Source: Motacilla alba alba
Lineage: Eukaryota; Chordata; Aves; Passeriformes; Motacillidae
DNA length: 64,000 bases
Direction: 5' to 3'
Assembly (NCBI RefSeq): GCF_015832195.1
Contig: NC_052027.1
Coordinates: 7,436,149-7,500,148, forward strand
Below the pieces are notes generated by a model, which had not been told where the DNA came from, searched no databases, and saw only the letters and a list, made by a program, of their open reading frames with translations. Both the position numbers and the translations under genes were made by a program. Positions 49,777 to 62,900 of this stretch are shown here, piece after piece (the first letter of the stretch is position 1; every line of letters starts with the position of its first letter).

Positions 49777-50107
49777 TGTGTGTGCTTGTTGGAATTGCCC
49801 CCAGACATCAGGAGATCTGTTTCAGGTGAGCCAGAACCCAAACAGCAGACCAGGGTGGCCTCAGCAACCATCAGCTGGTGCAAAAATAGTCCAAAATAGA
49901 GACAGCTGGGCCAAGTTCAGAAAAAGGAAGAGCTGTGTGAAGAGGAAGAACCAAGAGCTGTGTGTGTGAGGGCGCAGAGGTGGTGGAACTCCAGCTGCTT
50001 TGTGTGCCTGTCAAAATGTGGTATAAAACTGCGCATCAGGCTAGGCCAGACTCTGTCCAGTGTCAAAGAAAAAATTCTGTTCTTAATAAAAAGATGTTAA
50101 GAAGACA
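49777..50107 (+). mobile_element. possible solo LTR with TATA and poly(A) signals
   Basis: A block of locally higher GC contains GTATAAAACTG (TATA at 50022-50028) and AATAAA at 50085-50090, about 60 bp apart. This is the spacing of an LTR promoter and R region. It begins near TGTG and ends near ACA. No target-site duplication was found, so boundaries and identity are tentative. Confidence 0.4.
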
Positions 50108-53100
50108 ATATTTTCTCCATGCTTCAAGTAGAAACCTGATAGATAAAATTAGAAACCTGATAAATATAATAAATCTAAGAAAATCAGTATTCAGCTGCAA
50201 TTTTTTTTCTTTTTTTTTTTTCTTTTGAGGAAAATTCTTTAAGGTTCTCTAAATATAAGCTAGACTAGACAATTCTTCAGACAGTTTGCTGATACACCCA
50301 CTCAGTCTTGTCAAGGGCATACATGCCCCAACAGGTGCTCTCCATCAGTAGTGTCTATGGTATAGCTACTTCTTTTTGAAGAGCTCACAAAAATAGTTTG
50401 GCCCTTAAGTAATAACATTAAGCCTTCTCTTAAAAAAATGTACAGGTCTCCACTGACTTTAACAGATGTACAGGTAGCTGAATGCTTTACAAGTAATTAT
50501 AATAAGTATTTACAGTAATTAACTTGAATCTAATTGCTTCTCAGCATGTTAGGATAGTAAATTAAAACTTTATTTCAAACAACTCCTGTTGTCTGTTTTC
50601 ACTAAACTGCACAAAGGAAACACAATAAAAAAAAAAACCTCTTGGAGAGCCACCATACTCTGTTCCTGTTTGGAGTCCTTTGAATGGATGTGCTTAGCTT
50701 TGATCTTTCAACCAGCTCTTCTCTTACCTGTGTAGACTGGATATTTCTTCCCCAGCGTGGAGAGCAAGCTCTTCCTGATAGCATAAGAGGTGCATGTGAA
50801 CAAGAGGGACAGAAATACACTTTTTGGCTAATAAAGTCATGTCAGATGGTTTATACAGGGAAGGCTGATTTTCCCTGGTTCCCTCCCTAATCAGTGCAGG
50901 GAGCTCAGCTCTCCTTGACCATGATGTAGACCCGAGGCTGAGCATTTGGAGCTGCTCTGAAGGACCAGAGGTATCGTTCTTTACAGGCTGTGTAGGGAGC
51001 TTTGAGAAACTGCTTTCCTCAGACTGGTGCCTGTAATTATGTACCTGATCAGTGTCTGACCATCTGCTTCCAAACCATTCACAGCTTATGCCTTTCACAC
51101 CCTAGTGGAGGTTCATTGGAGCTCCTCAGGACTGACTTTGCCTGCTGCACAGACAGAAAGTCTGTCAGCTTTGGCCTGCTTTGAGATTCCTGTTTGAAAC
51201 CATAGCAAGTGTACTGAGGAGTAGGTCAGTGCCTGCTAATTTCATGTGAATTCAATCACATGCGGGTACAGCTGGTTATTTAAACACTCTTCCAACTACA
51301 TTCACACAATGCTTCGAACAAACTGGACCATTCACCTTTGTGCTCTGGGATGATGATGGACACCATCTTCAGTTTCAGGCCATTTGCATTGTGTGTACAA
51401 GTCACCCTGTAACTTTGAGCCACCTTAAATAATGCTATTGCCATCTGGTCGTACATTAAAATTGTCTTATTCCGTAATGATGATACATCTGCAGCAGCAA
51501 AAAGTACTTTGAATTTTAATACATGCATTTATACGACTGTCAAGATGCCTGATATTAATAGCTTGACTTTTACTGTAAGCAGAGGTAGAAGAAATAACAC
51601 CACCTTCACAGTTCTGGCACGGTTTCCTTATGAGCTGAATTCTCAGCCCATTGTTTCTGGATTTTGCCATACAAACCTAAGCAGCAGTGTTCTATTTTTA
51701 AATTTCTGTTTAGATTTTGAGTGCTTTTATTATTAATTTCTTTGGTTCCAGAGAGAAATTAGAGAGGCAACAGTGCTTCTCTTGCTGCATAACACCAACA
51801 TATACTGACAATAAAAATAACTGAACTTGTGCAGGAAGCCAGTTTCTAATAAACCCTTTTACTGGGTTGTTGTTATAAAGCTTGAGCTTTTCATTTTTTA
51901 CAAAAAAGCCCCACTTTTTAAAGAAAGGTCAGTCAATCTTTTAAGAAAGATTTAATAAATGACTTTTCCCACCTTACAGAATTTAGTCTTTTGTTGAATT
52001 GTTTCTGTTCCTATTAAAGCCTCACAAAAATGTACCTTCTATTATATTTCTTCTAATAGGTTTCTCAGCCTTATAACTATAATAAATTTGTCAGTCTAGG
52101 TTCGCTGAACACTGGAGTTGAAAATCTTACCACAACAGATTAGAAATATAACCATTTCTAAACCCTTTCAAGAAGTTTTACCCTTTCTTTCAACACATTT
52201 TATGCACTCAGCAATTCAATGAATATAACCTTTCAGAGTCATTCTTTAAAGTCTCTTTCTTGGTGATAGCACAGTCGAGCCATTTGATCAGTCAGTCAGA
52301 AAACCTGAGTTCTTTTCCTGTCTCTGCCAGAGTGGATTCATAGTCTGAACCAACTTGCTGAAAGCCAACATTTTCTTGAGTGTTCATTCAGGGGAAATGA
52401 CCAACTTGACCCACACTGGACCTGATTTTTTAGAGCAGCTGAGTGCTCAGACCTGCAATTTCAATAATTTTGAGCAGTACCCCTAGCCCTGCTAAAATGG
52501 TTAAAAAAAAAGTCTAATAGCATCTTGTTTGGTAACCAGAGATGAAAAGCCTCAGAAGAAGCTTTTATAGCAGATTTTAAAAGATATGAATTTTTTTTTT
52601 TCCTAATCTCTTTTTTTCTATTTTGTTTCTATGAAATGTGGTTGTTGGCTGTGGTTTTCCTTTTTCTTTATAGGAGAGAAGTTACATTTCTTACAAACAC
52701 AAAATACTGGTTTGATAAACAATTCTTTCCAGGAAATGTCTTAAAGTGTTAAAGAATGTAACAAAACCTTTAGAATATTAACAACCATTCTAAAAGCAGA
52801 GAAGAAAGGAGCATGATCACATAAATCTAAGAAAAGCAAACAGAATCTATGTAGCTCAAGCCTCGTGTTATAAAAAGAATCAACTTTGCTTTATAACACT
52901 GTGTGAAGTATAAATGTCAATGCATCATATTTCCTTTGTATGAATGAATTGGAAGGAGAAGAGAGACCAGAGTGATCCAAGTAATATAAAATCATAATTA
53001 ATGAATGCTTCCAAGGGACACAAATAATCTGCACTAACACCAAATTACAGGGTTCTATCCTTCAATTTAACCCCTTCCCCTCAGGCTTACCTATAATCAG

Positions 53101-53229
53101 GAAATGGAGGAAAAGATGAATTATGTCATCCCTCTTTACTTTTGAGAGAATTGTTCAGCTGAGCCTCTTGCAAACCTGTTATGGGTCATTCTGGTTACTT
53201 ATTTGACCAGCTGTGATGGATCTGGTGAG

Positions 53230-53560
53230 TTTCTGGTCACCTGAGTTCAAGAGAAATGAAGAGGTGTAGAAGAAGCTTTCAGGTGATCAAGAGAGTGAAG
53301 CAAACTTGTTTTGTGAGAAAAGATTAAAATATTTGGCTTGTTTATCAAAACAGAAGCAGGAAGAGTATCTGATTGTTTTCTACTAGCAATAGAATGATAA
53401 TATTAATATTGATGAAAAAGAGATTTTAAAACAAAACTGTAGTGCTATGAGAAGAACAAATGGGTGTAATCCATTTGTGACCCTGCCTATGGCCAGAAAG
53501 GTGGAACTAGATGATCTTTGAGGTTCCTTCCAATGCAAATCACTCTGTGATTCTGTAATG
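53230..53560 (+). mobile_element. degraded CR1 LINE 3'-end fragment
   Basis: Older than the copy at 12.2 kb. Recognisable parts are TTTGGCTTGTTTA, GTGACCCTGCCTATGG, GTGGAACTAGATGATCTTTG, AGGTTCCTTCCAA and the terminal CTCTGTGATTCTGT. No coding capacity. Confidence 0.75.
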
Positions 53561-56500
53561 AATAAACCTCCTATTGAACAGAGAAGTTTTAGGGAAGTGC
53601 TTCACCATCAGACAGGTGAAATTCTAGACAGAGAATAGAGAGGGAGGGAGAATGGAGTCATTTTATCTAGGACCTTCACCCATCTGTGAGTGGGAGCCTG
53701 AATCATGGCTTTCTGGTGACCTTTGGAGAGAAGCCTGACTTGCAGAACCTTTCCAATGGAAAGCTTTTCATAGCAGATCTGTTCAGTTGAGCTGTGCTGG
53801 TGAAATACCAGAATCCCACCACCAGTGTCAATGTTCTATCAGCTGCTGGTCTTCATTGAGAGAAAACTTGAAAATTAAAGCTCCGAGTCACCTGCTGCTC
53901 TGTGCCTCAGGCTATGGATAATATTGCAGAGGGAAAACCTGTGAAAAACACACAATGCACAACTTGTGCAGTCAGCTTGGCTCTGCCTGCCAACTAGGCT
54001 GTGTTTGTGACACGTCTGTGCCATGTAGGTGTGCAGGGCATTGCTACTCCATTCAGGCATTGGGAGGAGAATGTTTTGAACACAGCATCTCTGTGTTGTG
54101 AAAATCTTCCTCTGTGTGTAGGCTTCCTAATGTAACCTTCTATTTGCTGTGATCTCACTATGAGCTTTACATTACAAAGTCCTACATGACATTATTTGTG
54201 GTTGGCTGTTTGTCTGAACTTATTTCATAGCCTAAGGCACAGAAAGGCAGGTGAATTTAAATTTTAGCTTTCAAGTTGGTTTTCAAATGCTGTCAGTTTA
54301 AAATATTTAAATAACTGCAAGTTCTAACAGCATTCTCAGATTTTCTTGCACAGTTGACTGTCTGTGGCTTTAATGAAGCAGACTCTATTTGTGATAAGAG
54401 TTATGGACAGCACTGTGGAGTCCAGGCTTTGAATAGCTGGGTAAAAATGTCAGTGCTGCCATTGATGTGAAAAGGGTCAATGGTTGCTTTTCTGTCATTT
54501 ATGGTTCAGCTTTGCAATAAGGTAGCACTTTCTCTGGAAAGATAAAGCAGTAAGAGATGTGAGAAAAAATATACATTCCAAGGAATGAGAAAATTATTTC
54601 CTTAGGGAGTACCATTTATTTTCTTCATTAAACCTTATCAAAGAATCAAATCAGTTGATGGTTGGTGGTTTAATTCCTGAAAATGGGTATGATGGGCAAA
54701 AGCTGTAGAGTTATAGAAGTTTATATCAGTTTCTAAAAGGGAATGATTTTCTATTTAAATGTGTTTATAATCTGTGTGTGTGAGTGTATGTAGCTGCATG
54801 CACATGTCTCTATTTCTAGTGATTTTTGAAGCTGACCAATTGCAGCCAAATTTAACATCAAGTTAAATAGTTTACTAGTCCCAAAGACATCAAAGTTTTA
54901 AAAGTTTTTTTGAAGATAGATGGCTATTCAGAGAAAAAGAAAAGTGGTAAGGAGAGTTTAAAATTTGTAAGATGTCAGAGGGTTCATGTAGGCTTTTTTT
55001 CTACCAACTCAAATCTATAGAAAACCAGGCTCCTTGGTTCTGTTGTTCATAGAGCTGCACATCTACTAAGTATTTTTCTGTATTTAAAGCAAGTGGAATG
55101 AAACCAGTTCATATAAGCAATCAAACTATCTGTTGCTGAAATATGACTGGTGTATTAATCAAGCCATTACTGAGATGCTCTAAATTTCCTCTCTGGAAAT
55201 GTCTCTCTGTAATTGGGTAATATCTCAAAATAATTTGTGATACCTTTTTACACATTGTGCCCACTGGAATAATCAAACAGGGATGATTAAATGCATGCTT
55301 TCCCAGTTACATTTGAAAAACATGGTATGTAAGTTTTGCATACTTTGAATTGTCTTAGACTTGTTACAGACTCTGAGGAGGGACTATTGTCTCTGCACTA
55401 AAAGACATGTAGGCAGGTGTAGAAATAGTTATTAATGTCTCTTCATGTGTGAGAAAATGTGAGTGTTACTTGTAGGAGAGATCATGAAAGCACAACTGGG
55501 ATCCATGGCTAAATCCCACAAAGTATGCTGAAGGCAGCAAGGTACACCACCACAGGGTAATCTCTGCCAGTAAAGGATCATTTCCAATTAATTGCCTGTG
55601 TTTAGAATAGAGTGGAAAGGAAACACACATCTAAGGAAAAATTGAATTTTTCTTTTCCCTTATAGTTTTTCTTTTTTTTGTGGTCTCATTTCATATGCTT
55701 GCAGGACTATAAGGAAATACAACTCTGGCAAGGCTGGGAAGTTATGATTACATGTCTTCCTTCTCATCATCTACCTGATGTAGTCTATATTTAGGTTTCA
55801 TTCACTTGAGATTTCATTCATTGCTCACAGAAAAGCAACTGGACTAGTTTTAGAAAATGACTCAGCATGATATGGGGGTGAGGAGGAAGAGAGACAGTGA
55901 AAGATCGCACAGCCCACAAGACGGATTTATTATAAATGTGGCTTGGGAAAATTGTTTACTTTGAGTAAGATTTTTAAAAGGCAGATTACTGGCTACTTTA
56001 TGGGCTGAAATATATGCAGAAAATCAGATTAATTTCAGTGGAAACACTGAGTTAGAAATGAGAACTTAGAACACTAAGTTAGAAATTCATTGTGAACTCT
56101 AAAAATGTTCTGCAAAGGCTCATTTATGGAAAAACAAGGCAACATCATAGGAGTTCTTTAGAAAGAACCATCCATTTGCTGCCAGGGTGCAGGATTGTGA
56201 TTTGTTTGCCACTACACCATGTTTTCCCAACATAACACAAGCTGAAAAATCACTATTACTGAGAGTATAGGGTAATTCAGACTGTGTCCTGTTTTTAAGG
56301 GACAATAGAGGATACTCAGGGAAGGTGACAAAGAGCAGCAGACATCAATTCTTACCAGGCTTTGGCAGTCTGTAGACCAGGCACATCCTGAGCCGGGGAT
56401 TCTATCCACATCTTTGTGTTTACTTCTCAGTTTAAACTCCTTCATGTCAATGTCTGAGGATAAGGTAAAGAGTGCCATACATAAATAAAGACCCAAGCTG

Positions 56501-59500
56501 TCTCTTTATTATGCATCCACACGCTGCTGCTGTGGATGCATGTGGGTCCACAGCTAAGGTCCCAGGATACTACTACAACAGAATAATTGCTATTCATCAC
56601 GAATATCTTTGTCAGAAGATAGGTTTGCCTAAAATTGCTCAGAAAAATATGCAGTAATGTTGAAAGCCAAGAAATGTAGTGATAAGGAGACAGAAAATTC
56701 TTGTCTCTGCTGAAGTCAAAATGAACTTTGCCCATGGCTTTGGTAAAGCACAGATTTTTGCCTTGAGAGTCTGCCCAGATAGCTGCTCTTCCTGGATGTC
56801 CTGAGAGTGTCTCTTGCCCAAAGGGGCTCCAAGGAAAGGTGTGCTGTCATGTATCAGAGCAATGGATTTTTACAAGCATGTGTGCACTGTGGATGACCGT
56901 ACTACTCTTTTTGTGAAGAACCTACTCTTTCCAGCTTAGCTATTAATTTTCACAAAGCCAGATCCTGCAGCTGAGCACTTGTGGCTGTCAGTGTTCTCAT
57001 GCCACTTTGAGAGGGAGGACTGGCAGAAAACATTCAAGTGCAGAGGATTTTGTAAAAAACAGAGGTTGACTTGCTATTTAGATAGCACTGGAAAGTGACT
57101 GTTGTGAAATATTAAAGACTTGAGCATATACCACTTTTTTTTTTCTCTAAACTTTTCCCTCTTCTGTACACACAAATCAGGAAAAGAACCACTCCCTGTC
57201 CTTTGGGAATGTCTTCGTCCATTTTACAGCAAGTGCTTCTGCTTGTAGGTTTAGTACTTTGTGTTGTGACCACCTTAGTGAAATAAATCTGTGGAGACCA
57301 TGGCCCAGAAGGGAAGCACAGTTTAGTGCACTGGTGAGGCTGTGTCCTCAGACACTAGACAGGCCTCCTGTCACAGGAAGATTGAAGGCAACGACCCAGG
57401 GATGGGCACTGCCGTGGCCTCATTGCGGCACTCGGACCCAGAAGCCTGTGTAGAGCTCTGCTCGCCCTGAGGATTGCTAGTGAACAATCCTCAACTGGTC
57501 CTGTTCCCAAACCTGCCTGTACCAACACAATGGCAAGAGCTCAGCTTCTGCTGCAGGCATCAGTTGCCATGTGGGAAAATGCAGCCCACAGGTTACTGAT
57601 AACCATGCCCTAGGAAGAAGTGGAGCTTTCCACAATATCAAGAGTGTACAGTAAAATTCAACGAGGAACACAGTGCCTGAGTCCTGCACATTTTTGCTGT
57701 AATCTGTTGCAGTTGATACTAGAGCCTTAAAATGAGGTTAGTTTATAAATTATTAATAGATAATATGAACATCTAGCAGATAAGGATCACATGGATTACA
57801 AGCTTATCATCAGCAAATAATGCTCTATAGCAGTAATAATCAACCTGCTGAACTCTGCTATCGCCTATAACATTTGAGACCCATTTGTGAAAATATCTAT
57901 TAATTCCTATTAAATATAAAAGGAAGTTTAATACAAAACATGGCCATAATGGGTATATGTACAATATGAGATCCCCTTTTCAATACTTTTTTGTCTTTTA
58001 GCACTTGCTTATGCCCGCCAAGATCCTTCTGTAAGTAGGAAATGTGTACTCTAGAACTCGCCTGTGAGGAGAGGGAGATGTAGTTCTCTTCTTAATGGGA
58101 AGCTCAGGTTTTGAGCTGGGCAGATGCAATGATGGTTTCAGGGAGAAATGGAAGCATGGAACAGCTGTGAAAGTCAGCTGAGTGATGTGATGCCCTCTGA
58201 AGTCACTCCTGGCAGCAGCTATTCCATGTCAATCCAGTGGCATCCCTCAAATGCAGGTACTGACCTGGACATCTCAGGGGGACAATGTCCTTCTGTGCCT
58301 ACCTGGTCACTGAGTACCTCATACCCACATTGAATCTTATGTTCTTGTGGGTGTCTGAAAACGATTTTAAAGTTTGTGTTCTTAACACAAATATCATAAT
58401 TGCGGGAAGGCTAAAATTCCACTCTCCTGAATCTTGTTACTTTCAAAAATGCCTCAAGTCTGAGACTCAAAATACTGCTTTTGGGCTGTAGTGTGAGGTG
58501 TAGTAATTGTAATGAACATGTTGTGAAACCAATCCTGTTTTACACAAGGTGAAAAGAATTTTTAAAAATCCAGTAAGTAGTAAAGAGTGCAAATAAAAGA
58601 TCTGGGGATCCTTTATTTGGAGGTCTGCTGCCATTCAGGTCAGGAAGACTGTGATGTCCCAGTGCTGCAGAGGTGCCACACTAGAGGGGATGTGGATTTA
58701 GTGACACAATTTTTCAAATCCAGTGTGGAAGATCTGACTATAGAAATAGATATGTAAATGTATTCCTCTTCTATGAGAAGCTGAACTACAAACATACTTC
58801 CTGATCTGTACCTTGGCTGGGACAGACCCTTAGTTGTGTGGATGCATCCTACCTGGAATAACTGAAGGTCTTTCTCCAGACTGCTTTGCAAAAATACCTT
58901 GTAGCCTTCTCAGGAAATTGAAGTCAACATAGCGATGGATAGAAATTATTTTATTGAATGAATTGGTTTAGTTTCTGATATTTTAGCAGTTGATAAAATT
59001 GAAGAGAGAAATCCCCAAACCCACAAAACCCAGAACAAACCCATTCCCCAAACAACAGCCTTTTCAATCATTAAGTGGGAATAACATGCACCAATAAGAT
59101 TATGATGCCTACAAATGCACCATATTAAAATAAAATTAGTTTAAAAGGCAGGCACAATATTATCATCCGGTAGCTTTCTTGCAGGGTGGAAAATGGCTTT
59201 AATAACTTCATTGTTGGAACTAGTATAAAAATATAAAAGCTCTCCTCCCTCCCAGTACAGCAGTGATTGTGTTAAAAGGAAGGCCTCTGGGTCTTGAAGG
59301 CTCTTTTGGTGTTCCCAACCTATGAAAAATGAGGGCTATGGCCCACACCTGGAAATCAGCAATGCAGAGTGTTGAAATCTCATTTACAGGTGGGTGTATT
59401 TCAGAGTACAGAACCAAATGGGAAAATTCATTGTATGGAAAGTTAATGCATCATGCTGCCTGGGAAGGATACTGGAAGGTGGCAGAGCAAAATCAATAAA

Positions 59501-59960
59501 AATTGAAGGGCAGGCAAAATGTGGAGTAGGAACTCCAAAGGGCAAAGAATCCAAAGTTAGTATTACCTTTTTGGGACATGCTTTTTGGATTTACTTAGAA
59601 GGAAATGACATGATAGGACTTTACTCTCTATTTTGGGTAAGGACCACTGAATAGTCTGAGGAAGAAAAGAGGGTGGGACATGATTCAAGCAGAAAACTTG
59701 GGCAGGGGTAGCTGTGTGCTCAGAAAACACCAGCCTTGCTCAGGGCTGTTCATTGCTGATTGCTGAGGCTGCCATTAAATACCTGGCAATAACAAATATC
59801 TGCTCAAAGCACCCAAAGTGGTGGGTTCTAAGCCATTTGTGACAGAATGGACTTTCCTGATCTGGCACAAAGTCTGTGAGGATGCAGCTGCCCCAAAACA
59901 ATTTTGTGAACAAATGTGAAACCACCTGGAAACCACCAGGAAGGCATTGGACTGGGTCAG

Positions 59961-59990
59961 CATTTTGTGCCATTTTGTGCCATTTTGTGT
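59961..59990. repeat. 10-bp tandem repeat, three copies
   Basis: CATTTTGTGC occurs at 59961-59970 and 59971-59980, with CATTTTGTGT at 59981-59990. Further scattered ATTTTGTG copies occur up to about 60040. Confidence 0.9.
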
Positions 59991-62900
59991 CTGTGACTTT
60001 GTGGCCATTTGCAAATTTGGCTTTATCATTTTGTGCATTGTTATTTTACCCAGCTACATGCAGTGACAGGGGTGTAAAACCAGAAAGAAATAAAGGTATA
60101 AAAAGGGGGGGTATACTAGTATTCCTTATTTAAGAACTTTGGTGCAATTTGAGCAATTTTATGTAATTTATATTAAATTACTATGTTCTTTTTTGCTTGT
60201 CATTTTGGAGCTTATTCTATTTATTTTTGTCTTATCTTTTATGTGACAAAATTCCAGCTTAATATCTTTTTTTTTTTTTTTTTTGGCAGTTACATACTTT
60301 ATCTTCTTGGTGGATACCAGCACAACAAGGTATTTCAGAAACTATTGAAGCTGATGAATCAAAGACCATCATTGATCTTCACTGGGGACTGGAAGGTGCT
60401 GAGCTCTGGCTGGTCAGGCACCCATGGAGAAACTGCGGGAGAATTTTGACAAATAGGGAAAACTGTGTTGTGACAGGGCTCTGCTCATCTGCCCAGATTA
60501 GCTTGAGTCAGTCATTCTCCCTCGTACATGCTGCTAGGAGGTCAATAGTGCTTTTGAAGTCCATATAGGATCTATAGCCTGAGAGTAAACAAGCCACCTG
60601 CACCCTTTTTATTTCAGAAAACAGAGGAGAAAGAAAAAGGTGCAAAGATTTACTTATGGCCAATTTCACAGGCTGCAATCAATTTACAGGTCACTGGGAG
60701 ACTTTCAGGCAAAGGCATAACATATGTCTAAGAGGCTCAAAGTAAGAAGCTACCTAGAAAATTGGATTTAAGTTATAAGGAAGCTTATTTAAAGCACTAA
60801 AATTCAGAAAGCAGAGCCTTTCATAACGTAAGGTACTGAACCTTTAAGAGTTTTTATGATTTCACCCCCATCCAATAAAGATGTTTTTCAGTTTGAAGTC
60901 TAGTATTAAGCAGCACTGGGGACTTTCCTTGCTAGTTGCAAAGTGTGATAACCTTTCTATACCTAGATAAATAAAGTGCCACCTTTTATTTTGTGTCACC
61001 ATTTTTGTATGGCTGCATATATTACAGCTACAAGCCAACAGCCTTTTGGTCACAGTCACATTGTATTCAGATTCCTCATGAAATTATATTTAATTTAAAT
61101 GAAATTAAATGATAATTAAAATGTTGATCTGATGATTAGACTCAGAGTTTGTCCAACAGCTCTGACACTGAGCCAATACCATTGAAGGTAATGATTTGAA
61201 CCTGTTAGGAGGGTGAGGCGGTGTGGTGCTGATGGTCCCATCAGGCTGCATGTAATGAAGGCCTCTATTTATTCTTTTTCTATGGTTTTCTGTTCCTCTT
61301 GATTGTGTGCTGATGAAACACAATAAGCACCTTGTTGGAGAAAAATGCTCATTTATGTAGTACATACAGGACATCTCCATTCCATCCCTCTTGTGCCCCC
61401 CATAGTGACCCCATATTAAAAACAGCCAGGCTTTCCTTAAGAGATCACAATTTCCTCCCATGCATTGGCTGAGAGAAGCATAAAGATCTCATTTTATCCT
61501 GCAATCAAACTCATCAGCTCTCCCTTTGCTTTTCCTTCTCAGCAAGGAACTGAAAGGATCACAGCCTTCCCTCTCATGGAAGGGACCTGCAGCATCTCAG
61601 AACTCCAGACTGACTGACAGAACCTCAGGTTGGGGGACTCCAGGGGTCTTTGTGATGCATGGCTGAGAAGTCACTGTTTCTCTGTCCTGATGTGAAAATA
61701 TTTTTAAAGAGTCTGTTCTAGATTTATTATTTGGGCTTTATTTGCAGGTTCCCACTGTTGCCTCAGTGTTTTATTCCCTGCCTGAGCAGTCAGAGTCTGC
61801 TGCTCTCATCTTGCAGACAGGGCATCATTTTAGAACAAAAACCCCAGTGAAACAGATGATGGGGGGCTGTGCCACGCTCCCTATACTGAGCCTTGGGCTT
61901 CCAGCCAATAGTGCCTTCTCCCAAGACAAAAGACACATACCTTCTGCCTTTCTTCTGTTGACCCAAAAACTCTCTTTCAGCAGCTCCTTAGATAAAGGAA
62001 TAAAGTGTTTATGATTAGATCTAGTGCAAGGATGTCCTGTGATACAGAACACAGGACCAACAGGGTTTGAATTGAGGAGTGACAGAAGTGATGAGCTGTG
62101 CAGAAAGCATGGCTCAGAGACACAGAGACAGGGCAACGTGAAATATTTGAAACGGCTCCCATAAGAGACACGGAACTGAATTGCAGAATCTTTTCAAAAT
62201 TCAAAACCATAGCATAAAACACGAATGAAGCAGGCGTTGACTCCTAAACAAGGATTTCAAGACATACGGAAGATAACAACTTTAGAAAAGAAAAGCAAGC
62301 CCAGTGACTGTCAGATTGATTGAACACAGTGTTAGGAAAGATTGCTTTGTGAGCGTTGCTTCTTAAAGCATTACAAAGTCAGAAAGACATCAAAAACATT
62401 GATTGGCAGCAAAGGGGAGCAGAAATCACCAGTGATCAATAAGGTGGCTGCCAGCAGGTGGGGATGACTTGTCAGTGCAGGAAGCACTTTGTGGGGCTTT
62501 AAGTGGCTAAGTAATAGGACTGGGACCGAGTCATTGATCAAAATAATTTTTATGTTGTAAAAGGTCTTGAAAATAAACCTTCTGGCAACTGAATCCATTT
62601 AATAAAAATGCTGCTATTATTTGTGCCTGCTTAAAATGACTCCTAGCAGCCTCTAGAAGCCTTAAAGACTAAACTTGTTAGCTATTTATTACAGAAGATG
62701 TTGGGATCTCCTGATACCATCAATTAATTCAGGCATATTGTTAGTAGTGGGAAGTGCTGGTAAATCATATCTCTGTTGCCAAAGTATTAATGAACTACTT
62801 ACTACATCTTTCCACATGATACAGGTCTCAGCCAGGCCACTTCCCCAACTATGGAATCTGAGTACTTTCTCCAAGGTTTTGTCTTTTCTCTTGTCCTCCA

